This document shows, in pieces, positions 23,030 through 33,900 of a DNA stretch of 55,162 bases. This stretch comes from Ichthyophonus hoferi. Taxonomy: Eukaryota > Opisthokonta > Ichthyosporea > Ichthyophonida > Ichthyophonidae. The position numbers and the translations under genes are program-made. The notes under the pieces were generated by a model. That model did no database searches and was not told where the DNA came from. It saw only the letters and a list, made by a program, of their open reading frames with translations. The number at the start of each line of letters is the position of its first letter. The first letter of the stretch is position 1. The DNA lies in NCBI GenBank assembly GCA_002751075.1, contig NAOQ01000039.1, forward strand, positions 18,298 to 73,459, given 5' to 3'.

Positions 23030-23974
23030 TAATGTATGTTTTGATGGCTATATGGCCGTAAGCAGGGTGGACAAGAAGCTTATTTGGTGGATCTCTATAC
23101 GTTTTAAGTTTTATTTACAAAATTTGTCTGGATTTGTCTTTATTGTGGTTTGTTTTAAGTTCACAGCTATCACTGAGACAGCCGTTCCACTGAGACAACC
23201 GTTCCATGAAAGCAAAAAGAGACTATGATAGTGTGATAATATGTTAATATTATTTATTGATACTTAAATCACCAACACGGTAATAATGAGAGGAATAAAA
23301 CAAGTGAACAAGATGTATGTATGTTATGTTCATAGGAGGATACAGAGAATAATATAGTGTGTTATGTTGTATATTATAAGTTTATAATATAATACAATAG
23401 CATAAAATATAATATAATATCATAGAATATCGTATCATATCATAAAATAAAATGTAATACCGTAAATTTTGATACTATACGATAAAATACAATAAAGTAA
23501 AATATAGCATATCCTATTGGATGGATAGGTCTTGTATCATAAAGGAATAAGCTGTAGCAATAAAAAGGAATTGAACGCTTTGGTTCCAACATATATAATA
23601 TAATATAATATAATATAATATAACATAGTATAATATAACGAAATTAAATATATTGTAATAGAATACATTACAACATTATATAATATAATATAACGTAAGC
23701 TAAAATTTAATACAATACGTTAAAAGTTAACATGTTTTAACATACGTCTAAATATGACTCGCTCAAGAGCCATCATCATGGCACTAATCTATGAACCCAG
23801 ATTGCTTTTATTTAACCTTTTAAACCACTCCGTTAACTTTTTTACTTGTTGCAAAGCAAAGAGTCCAAAAACATAATAACAGTACCGAAATAACATTAAT
23901 ACCCTGAAGTATTTGTAAAATATAATAACACTTGCAAACACTGCAGTACTCTGGAGTCTAATATTAACGAAAAC
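23030..23974. other. Divergent promoter region, BTB-WD40 / MEMO1, with pentanucleotide repeats
   Basis: Lies between two start codons facing away from each other. The middle (about 23380-23720) is dominated by TATAA/ATATA-type pentamer repeats. No TATA box or initiator can be picked out with confidence in such AT-rich sequence. Confidence 0.5.
23380..23720. repeat. TATAA/ATATA pentanucleotide repeats
   Basis: Blocks of near-perfect (TATAA)n, best at about 23597-23622, with degraded versions on both sides, in the shared promoter region of MEMO1. Confidence 0.8.
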
Positions 23975-26900
23975 ATGTCAATAAGAAAGGCCACACATGC
24001 AGGGAGCTGGTACAGTAATTCACGTAGGCTTCTCTCTTTGTCTTTTTGTTTTTGTTTTTCTTGGTTTGTATTAATTATAATTAACCCATGCATTCATAAG
24101 TTTTTTTATTTTAGATATATTCTTGACAGTATATTTTACTTTATTATATTATATTTTATAGTATTATATTTTATAATATTTACATTATATTACTTTTTAT
24201 TGCCTTATATTGCCTTATATTGTATTGTATTATTATTATATAATATTTTATTTTTTAGTTTTTTTTGAGTTCAAATATGTATCTATCTACTTATATATTC
24301 ATTAACATTATTCTCATCCTAGTTCAGTATTGAGCCTTATTTACCATCACCATCACCATCACTTTAATCCAACGCCTTCTATCTACTATTCTCACACAAT
24401 ATCAACTTAAATAATAATACAAGTATAATATTCCAATACTGCAGTTGTATAGTAATGTACCTATTACTGTTCAGATAGTACAATTTAGGAAGAACAACAT
24501 ACCCTCTCTTTATATTAAGCCGTTACCCTGACAATGACGCATGTCAGTTGGCGGACTATATTGTAAATAAAACTAGAAGCCCTGTCTCAAATCAGACTGT
24601 GGTTAATTTATACTATTATAAATACGTGATACGATGAGGTTGAATTCTGATCAAACTGTACATCTAATAAAATAAGTATACAGAACTTAAAATCTCAATT
24701 TATTGCCTACCTTTTATGGTTATTTGACGTCATTTATGGTTACTGTATCCTAATTAGGCAATTTTCTTTTATGTTGACTAATAAATAATTCAGCTTATTT
24801 GTAGTAACTATGATAACATAACGTGTCATGCATTTTCTGGCTTTGAATTGGGTATTACATTTTAATTATCTCTCTTATCCAGTAACATGCATGTATTCTT
24901 AAAAGGTTACCATCTACTTCATCTAAGTGGTCCTTATAGCCTACCTAACGTGATTTATACCGAATCACAGCCAATCGTCTGACAAGTCAGCTAGACAGTT
25001 GGCTGGCTGACGTGCCATCTACCAATCACAATGCAGTGCGTGCGATCATTTCACCGTATCCACTTATCATATCATACATAGGCCTAGACATATCATGCAG
25101 TACAAAGCTGTGTTGCTATTGGACTAATTGTATTGGACACTCTAGAGGAATGGTAGTAAATGTGTTGATTAATAATTTGTGCCTACAGACTGTTACATGC
25201 ACATACATATATCTACATACATACATACATACATACATATAATAGTCAAGCTAATATATCTTTTATCTCTATACACTCCACTATTCTACTTACATCAATC
25301 TATGTAGATCTACATTATTTCCTGCTATATATCTTTACAAATAGAACCCAATCACCCTACCTATTCTTAAAATTAATCCATAAAACGATGATCTTAGCTA
25401 TTATATTTCGTGCTATTTTTAGCTACGCCACATTTAATTGGATATAGGCGACGGATTATATTCCTTAATTTTATCTACAGGCATGCAGGTTATAGTTATT
25501 GTGGGGCCACGGCTGCTTTTGCGTACAAGCAAATAGACCCGTTGACTGTGTATGACTACTATCTCTTCCTCTCTATCTGCACTATCTGCTTCCCCATTGT
25601 TTATTCCTTTTTAATCTCTCTGTAATTTTCTATTTCTCCTTTTTTTCTCTTTTTTTCTCTTTCTCCATTAAACCTTATTAAAGGTTGATATTGTAATCAT
25701 ACACTATGTTATAATATACACTATACTATTATATACATATACCACAATATACCAGATGTGTCTACCAAGTATATGCAATTGACTATCTAGGGTTCAATCA
25801 GGAAGGTGTGTGCAATCAAATTAAATACTAAAGAGTAGGTTTGGTTGATTATACCAAATTAACTAATGATTTTAGAGAGCCCTCTATTCCATATTTAAAT
25901 ATATATGATACTATAATATACAATATACTACAATATACTATATTATATTTTAGTTTATTGTACTATATTGCAGCATATAAACACTAGGGGTATATGATAT
26001 AATGATATACTTACGACAGTAGTCGGTAATGAAGTGTAATTCAATATTATATATAATATAACATGTTACGATATAGTAAGATATAGTACTGTACAATATA
26101 CTATAATATACTATAATATACTATAATATACTATAATATAACATAACGTAACATAGCATGACGTATCATACCATAACATAATATAGCATAACATAGCATA
26201 GCGTAATATATCATAACATAACATAACAGATCATAACATAACATAACATAGTACTTTCCTGTACTCTATCTATATGAGGTAACAATATACTGTAGCATAC
26301 TACAACAGAACACACCAGAGTATAACATAGCGTAACCCAATATATTACCAAGTAGTAACATATATAACCTATATTAAATAACAATACTCTATTTGCAGGC
26401 GTAGGGTGTTTATTCTGGGTCCATCTCACCATAAATATCTTGATGGATGTGCTCTATCTCAATGCAGTGCTTATGATACTCCTCTAGGTCCTCTACCATT
26501 GGATAAAAATGGTATATACCTCAGTACTATTGATGAATATTTATAGAGGAAACTGGTCCAGATTGCTAATTCGTGTATGGTAGATGGTAGAGGATAATGA
26601 TATGATGCATAGATATAGGTTAGATATAGTTATAGGCTTAGATAATAGTATAGTAGTGTTAATGTATTTTATTACTATATTATAATATACGATAAGATAG
26701 AATGATATAGGATAATTAAGCATACTATACTATACTATATTATACTATAATATAATATAGTATAATATGATACAATGCAATATAGTAGACTGTGTAGCAT
26801 ATAACATAGTATGGTATATACACTAAAGGATTAACAACATAGGCCTTCATTAGTAGTTGAGATATGTATTTATAATGTCACTGGAATATTCCTGACAGTG

Positions 26901-29359
26901 ATTGTTGTAGTGAATAGAGGAGATAGTATATAGGGTATTATACGGTATGATTTAGGATTGTGCTATATTATACATTATCACATATTATAAGCATCCCATA
27001 TAACATACCATATTATAGGATCTTATGCTATGTTGGATTTTATTATATTATGTCAATCACAAAATATAACATACCATATTGTATCATATCATATTATAGC
27101 ATAACATAGTCTAGAAATCATGTCCTATCATGTCATATCATATCATAGTCTACCACATCCCACCTAGCTTATATTACAACATAATATAGAATAGCATAGC
27201 AACATAACATAACATAACATAACATAACACAACATACCATAACATAACATAACATAGCATAACATAGCATAACATAACATCACATAACATAACATAGCAT
27301 ATTATACCATATACTTATATATGCATATGATAATATGATAACAACAACCTACCTATACCAGTTATAAAGGAACTTCAAAACACTGGCCACTTCACCTCAA
27401 TGACACTACAGACAGATGAGGAAGAGCATAGTATAGAGATGCAGTTGCCGTTTATTAGAAAAATTATGTTTGGGTATGTATGTATGTGTATGTGTATATA
27501 GGTATGTGTATATGTATGTGCATATATGTATGTGAATATGTGTTTGTTTATGTATATATGTGTATATGTATGTGTATGTATGTATGTGTATGCGTATACG
27601 TGTATGTGAATATGTATGNNNNNNNNNNNNNNNNNNNNNNNNNNNNNNNNNNNNNNNNNNNNNNNNNNNNNNNNNNNNNNNNNNNNNNNNNNNNNNNNNN
27701 NNNNNNNNNNNNNNNNNNNNNNNNNNNNNNNNNNNNNNNNNNNNNNNNNNNNNNNNNNNNNNNNNNNNNNNNNNNNNNNNNNNNNNNNNNNNNNNNNNNN
27801 NNNNNNNNNNNNNNNNNNNNNNNNNNNNNNNNNNNNNNNNNNNNNNNNNNNNNNNNNNNNNNNNNNNNNNNNNNNNNNNNNNNNNNNNNNNNNNNNNNNN
27901 NNNNNNNNNNNNNNNNNNNNNNNNNNNNNNNNNNNNNNNNNNNNNNNNNNNNNNNNNNNNNNNNNNNNNNNNNNNNNNNNNNNNNNNNNNNNNNNNNNNN
28001 NNNNNNNNNNNNNNNNNNNNNNNNNNNNNNNNNNNNNNNNNNNNNNNNNNNNNNNNNNNNNNNNNNNNNNNNNNNNNNNNNNNNNNNNTATGTAAATGTA
28101 TATGTGTATGTGCATGTGTGTATTATTGCGGAGAGTAGGATAGCGGTAAGATAGGGCATATATAATAATTGGTTTATCGTGAGTATTTTATTGATTTAGT
28201 GGTTTATTGGTTTTTTATTTACCAAAACTTGATTATATACCCATATATATATATACATGTATATATACATTTGCATGCACGCATACATACACAATATCAT
28301 ATGATATAAGTTAGTATAATAGAGCGGAATATAATATAATGTAAAATAACAATATAGTATAGTATAATATAATATAATTTAATATAGTGTATTATAATAT
28401 AGTCTAATATAATATAATATAATATAATATAATATAATACATTTTGTTATTCTCTAGTACTATAATAAACCTTAACATACCCTACCCTATGCCTATAGAT
28501 GTAATATCACTGTTATTCCGATTCTAGTTGGTTCCCTAAGTCCTGAAAAGGAAAGACAATATGGTATCCTATTGGCTAAATACCTTAATGACGCCAATAA
28601 TCTGTGGGTTGTATCATCAGACTTCTGCCATTGGTGGGTTTATAGATTAATAATACTAGTACATCCCTGGATAATATCATATACATTGGTGCATATATGT
28701 ATGGATATATGATAGTGTGTATATGATAGGGATCCAATTTATCTTACCATATTTTATCATAGCATATTGTAATATTATATTTTATTACATTACATTATAG
28801 TATATCATGACCTATCGTCAGATTTTATCACACACATGAACATTATACATTATACTATACTATACACTATGATATACACTATACACTATACTATACATTA
28901 TACGATACATTATGCACTATAGTATATACTATAGAATACACGATACTATGCACTGTACTATACACCATACACTATAGTATACGCTAATGAACTCATATCA
29001 TCTACATAGGTTGCACATATTGTACAACCCAAATAGACACACATATACACACCCATATATATTCTTTGTCTGTCTAATTAATATAATTTTTATTGCAGGG
29101 GTAAACGCTTTAACTATACCTATCAGAACCCTTCATTTAATTCCATCTTCGAATCAATTCAAGATTTAGACCATAAAGGAATGTGTGCTATTTCTACTGG
29201 TGACCCGGATATCTTTTTAGCCTATCAAAAACAGTATAAAAATACCATTTGTGGACGGCACCCCATTGCAGTTCTGCTACATGTACGTATATGTAGTAGT
29301 AGGCTGATGATATATATATAGTGGGTATTGGTATAATAGCAATAATAGTGGTAATGACA

Positions 29360-29393
<34 letters not shown>

Positions 29394-30098
29394 GCAATAG
29401 TAATAATAACAATAATAATAATAACAATAATAGTAGTAGTAATAGTAATAATATTAGTATTAATATTAACAATAATGATATATCTATAAATAATGTTATA
29501 TCATACAGAAAGATTTTCTCTCTATTATTTCCATAATATTAGGGACGTACATATTTAGAGGTTATTAATCACTCTTCTATTAACACCCCAAGAACCCTTC
29601 TTAAAATCAGATGGTACTGTTGATATATATATAGGCTATGTCAAGATATAATATAATATATGGTATAATATAATTTAATATAGTGGTTTTAAATAAAATA
29701 AAATATGTTAACTATTACTATATTATGCTAGCAATTGAATTTATTTAATTTCCCTATTGGACCAATTCTCTATATATACTTATATTGTACTAGTAATTAA
29801 TTAATTATTAATTAGTAATCAAACAACCATTGTCTTATAAAAAGATTTTTAAGACAAACAAGCCCGTTAAAGCCTTTCTTTATTTTAAGCAATGTACAAA
29901 GGATCATATAGGGCCCCAGATTAATATTTTAAAACCCCCTTGATATAAATTTCCACCTATCATACACAGGCACTGACATCACTTGGAGATCGTCTCCCAG
30001 GAGAAATTAAATTCTACCACTATGATCAGTCCAATAAATGCATCCACCTATCTGACAGCTCTGTTAGTTATGCTGCTGCATCATTGACGACCAATTAA
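23975..30098 (+). CDS. MEMO1: MEMO1, redox/cell-motility mediator
   Basis: Memo-family protein (structurally like class III extradiol dioxygenases; copper-linked redox and ErbB2-dependent motility in mammals). All eight exons were found and join in phase: 23975-24023, 24971-25055, 25481-25549, 26399-26511, 27362-27473, 28499-28633, 29099-29282, 29970-30098 = 876 coding bases, 291 residues (human 297). Landmarks: ATHAGSWYS, NAVRAIISP then HAGYSYCGA, FILGPSHH, LQTDEEEHSIEMQLPF, VIPILVGSLSPEK, VVSSDFCHWG, NTICGRHPIAVLL and SSVSYAAASLT. The His residues of HAGY and GPSHH and the Cys of NTICGRHP, which line the family's metal-site-like pocket, are all kept. Introns 3-7 are crowded with microsatellites; intron 5 contains an assembly gap. 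Poly(A) signals AATAAA repeat at 30166-30179. No defects seen. Confidence 0.98.
24497..24705 (+). repeat. Dispersed repeat family A, copy 3
   Basis: Inside MEMO1 intron 1, same orientation as copy 2. Shared blocks in order: TTAAGCCGTTACCCTG, CAATGACGC, GTCAGTTGGCGGACTATAT, CTAGAAGCCCTG, GTGGTTAATTTATACTATTA, AATTCTGATCAAACTGTACA and AATCTCAAT. Confidence 0.8.
26080..26260. repeat. ATACTATA/ACATA pentanucleotide repeats, MEMO1 intron 3
   Basis: (ATACT ATAAT)-type repeats grade into (ACATA)n with single-base variants, ending 140 bases before exon 4. Confidence 0.8.
26720..27305. repeat. TATAC and ACATA pentamer repeats, MEMO1 intron 4
   Basis: Two arrays, one of TATAC/TATAA units at about 26720-26775 and one of ACATA units at about 27195-27300, with degraded related sequence between. 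The second stops about 60 bases before exon 5. Confidence 0.75.
27474..28125. repeat. (GTAT/GTGTAT)n microsatellite spanning an assembly gap, MEMO1 intron 5
   Basis: The array starts exactly at the splice donor of exon 5 (GG|GTATGTATGTATG), runs into 470 N's and emerges at 28089-28125 still as TATGTGTATGTG. The gap is almost certainly unresolved length of the same array. Confidence 0.9.
27619..28088. other. Assembly gap (470 N)
   Basis: Run of N within the TATG-type microsatellite. It lies wholly within an intron, so MEMO1 coding sequence is unaffected. Confidence 0.99.
28320..28440. repeat. (AATAT)n array, MEMO1 intron 5
   Basis: Near-perfect AATAT units ending about 60 bases before exon 6. 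A TATAC/ACTAT array of the same style follows in intron 6 at about 28840-28985. Confidence 0.8.
29340..29485. repeat. (AAT)n trinucleotide repeat, MEMO1 intron 7
   Basis: Long AAT/AAC/TAG trinucleotide array. Read on either strand it gives open frames of poly-Asn or poly-Leu, which are artefacts. Confidence 0.9.
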
Positions 30099-30311
30099 CC
30101 ATGAGGGTTAAAATTTTACTATAATCATTAGGTGTTAAAATATATGAACTGAGCATTATCATGTAAATAAATAAATAAAGACAGTATGTCAATCAATAAA
30201 TAGTGTTTCGATGACAACCACACGACATACTAGTGGTACTGTTAAAATAATGTATGACATTGCTATTATTAAAACATCTTAAGTAGTAGATATCAAATTA
30301 TGTTAGGGAAA

Positions 30312-30834
30312 CGCCTTTTTATTAAGGAGGTACGACTTGTAAGTCGTTTAATAACAAAATTGAAAACAAGTGAAATATAAGCTCACACGTGGGTTAGCTT
30401 ATATTTTCTATTGTACCAATGCTTTCCAGACTAAAGAGTGTACGATAAACAAAAAACTCCTATCTAATCGGTTTGACCCGCAGGGCATAGCCTTGAGCTA
30501 ATCAGATAACAATTTCTAATGTGGTAAGATTATTTGATCGTAAGCAAGTATTGTACAAACTAAATGAATATTCTAGAACAACTGTGATACCAATTTGTGG
30601 TATCGGGTATTGCAATTTGGTAGTAAAATGCTATATATATATTTGTACGTATTAGGAGAATCACAATAGTATTTTTTTATGCTATTCTAATGCAGTAAAA
30701 TGTAAAAATTATGACATCATTCCAGCACACCTATAGGTACTACATACGATAATGCAATTGGTAGCATTACCAATTTACCAATGAACATTCATATACTGAG
30801 TGGAGGGGGAATTTAATAAAACTTTATTAAAATT
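30312..30834. other. Hairpin-dense segment between convergent genes
   Basis: Short inverted repeats cluster between MEMO1 and the DnaJ-X gene. ACGACTT/AAGTCGT with a 2-base loop (30332-30347). A 12-bp stem GAAATATAAGCT with one bulge and an 11-base loop (30372-30407). GATACCA/TGGTATC with a 5-base loop (30586-30604). AATTGGTA/TACCAATT with a 4-base loop (30756-30775). An AATAAA-centred palindrome (30810-30834) supplies AATAAA on both strands. The last is about 75 bases past the DnaJ-X stop and is its likely poly(A) signal. Function of the rest unknown. Confidence 0.55.
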
Positions 30835-30903
30835 TCACCCAATTATGCAGAAATCAGGGCAATTTATGTATCAAACACTGCATATACAAAGGATATGTAT
30901 GGT

Positions 30904-33900
30904 TTAAGAGGAAGTAGATGTAAGTGCATCTACAATAGCAAATTTCGTTGTAAATTGCTGCAATACAACCCCTTCGGCTTCTATGGTGATCTCCATTCTA
31001 TAGTTTCCTCTCATAAAGTATCCCACAGGTGTCTGTAATTTGCAGGACGGAGTCGTGAGTAGAGGGCGGGGGGAGGAGGGGGTTATGTTATGGATGAAAA
31101 TTAAAATGGCTGTAGGTATAAATAATCGTATAGATAGATAGATATAGTTATATAGTTATTAGAAAGAAATAAATGCTGATAGAATAGAGGAGAGGAAAAT
31201 TAAAAAAGAAAACGAACACAATATAAATTGATCCATATAGATTTTACAAATGTTCCTATAAATAGGTGGTTACAGTATGATAAGTGGATATATAGTCTGG
31301 GAAAGAGTGCGTCTATATATGGGGGTATAAGTATATATAGGCATATGTATATGTATATGTATTAAAATCACACGTTTGATTAATAATTAGATAGAGTGAA
31401 GGTGGGTAGTATATCCCAATGTACTATTATTATAGGATAGGGTAATGGTATTGCATAATAGGATATTATAAAACATGGCCTATATGTTATAATATATTAT
31501 AAGATAGTATAACATAACATAACATAACATAGCCCCACCTACCTTGAACTCAGTAAAGTCGACCACATAGGGCAGTTCCCTTGGCTCCATATCCCCTACG
31601 TTCTTCTCCCTCAACTCTCCAAAGGGGTTAGCAGACAGGAATCCAGGTTTCTTTAACTCGCCTAGCTCCCATGCACTGGCTACTCTTTCCTTCAGTACCA
31701 CATTCTATAGAGGTGGGGTAAGTACATAGTTATAATATAAAATGTTTGGCTTAGTCTATAGAATACAGTGTACAATCGTATATTTAGTCATTCACTAGGG
31801 GAGATAGGTGGGGTGGAATGGGGGTGGATTAATAGTATATTACTAGTATATATTAACACTAAATATTACAGCCTTATATAGTAATAAAGATCCATTTTAT
31901 AGAATATAACGTTAGATTTATGATGTTATGAATATGGTTGGATGGAATTATAGCCTTATATAGTAGTAGTATAGATTAATCTACTGGAACTTATAATGAT
32001 GATACACTATAGGATAGTTTTTATTGTGATTAATTTAAAAGATTTACCACTACTATGCAATTACCGATTATAGTTGTATACTACCTATAGTATATAATAT
32101 AATATATTTGCAGTGTATAATCCAATCACATACCTTTAATGGCTTGCCTACCAAAATCTCCATTGACCACGTGATGATGTCCCCCTCGACTACCTATAAT
32201 GTCATGACAGCTATATCAGTCAGGCTGTCCCAAAACAACTGAAAGAATAATAAATAATAATAACTAATAATAATAATAATATATAAATAAAAGTAAATAA
32301 AATATTAATACTATATAGACATCCATGTCTTGTTTAAAATTTAAAGCATTGTGATTAGCAGATGCATTAGGTATAAAATACAATATTCTCTTGGTGTAAT
32401 TAGTCGTTAGATCAATAAAAGCAAACACATAAAATAATAGACAATTAAAACATAATGGTTATAAAACACTCACTTGGTATTGGTCGTTTCTCATCTTTTT
32501 CATGGCAGCTAACAGGTTTTGATTGGTGAAATCTACTTCCTGATACACTTTATCGACATTATTTTTAACCCTGTGATATGCCACCAATTAGATTTAAGTA
32601 TTACCTACACATAAATATTACCATTATTAATGATTGGTAGAAATAGAATAGGTAAAGTGTATACTAACCAATAAAAGGTCTAGAGGGCGCATATAGATAG
32701 ATAGGAAGCTATAGGAGATAGCAAGACAGAGGAAGATCGTTCAAATAATAAGAGAGGAGGGAGAGGAAGAAAGGAATGAACAAAAAAAAAAGAGAAAAAG
32801 ACACATCATATACCATATATAGTAACCTACTTAAATTTAGTAACATGCAATGTTTCCATAGCTCCTGAAGCCAGTGCTGCCACTATAGCATCCTCCTCTC
32901 TCTTAGTCAGCCACCCTACTTGGGTAAAGATCTCGCCTATTTCCTAGTATGTCATGGTATACAATCATATCACATTAGGGTATATATTGGTACGTAGGTT
33001 TGTATTGGTGTATGTATGTAGGGAGTGGGCTAGGAACAGGCTGGCGTATTGTAATAGGGTGGAATATAATAAATAATATAATATAGTAATCGCAAAATGT
33101 AGTTTAGTCACTAGCTATCCAATCAACCAGCAGATAAATTCATGATCACAATCACCCTACCTTACCCTCTCTCCCCTCACTCTTCAAAATAATAATCAGT
33201 CCAATATCCAATTAAAACACAAAGTAAAAAGATCATGCAACACTGTTCACCAATCAACAACTGCCTTAAATTTAATGCACTCATAAACATAGAGTATTAG
33301 TTTTACTGGACTACTCACCTCTATTGCCTTGGCTCTTCTTGCTTGTTCAGTCTTATCAACTGTGGTATCTTCCATAATCTGTTCACATACCTTACGCAAT
33401 GTTGCATCTATCTACATAGGTGGGAAGTAGAGGTAAGTATCTTATTGGTCAGATTAAATGCCAATGATTAAGATTACATGATGGTAATTAAAATCATTAG
33501 GAGTAATTAGAGTAATTGTAATTGATTGAGTTAGTGTATGTATATACTAATTGGGATGGCCCAGAATAATACTTTGTAATAACTGAAAATTGTTTAGAGA
33601 ATCTAGCCAAAGAAAATTGAAACATAAACGTGTGGAAGGGGTAATTAAAATCTAAACATCCAATAGTTTAGTAGACCGTGCTTTATATCTTAGCATGACA
33701 CTTAATAATTCTAGTATCTAATTGGGAAAATAAACTCAATCCAAAGTGGGAATCAAAAGGGATAGAGGGAGAGGGAGAGGGAGAAAGAGAGAGAAATCAT
33801 GGCAATGTACATTATAAACTTTAGTGTGAAAATGAAAAAGAAATAAGAAAAGGCCTACCAACCCTAGAACAAAATATAGGTAGCAGAGAATACATGATAA

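Noticed and set aside
27375-28159. Several open frames of 150-250 codons on both strands
   Set aside because: They exist only because N's and the TATG microsatellite contain no stops; the sequence is MEMO1 exon 5 plus its intron.
29194-29536. Poly-Leu and poly-Asn open frames
   Set aside because: Read-through of an (AAT)n array in MEMO1 intron 7.
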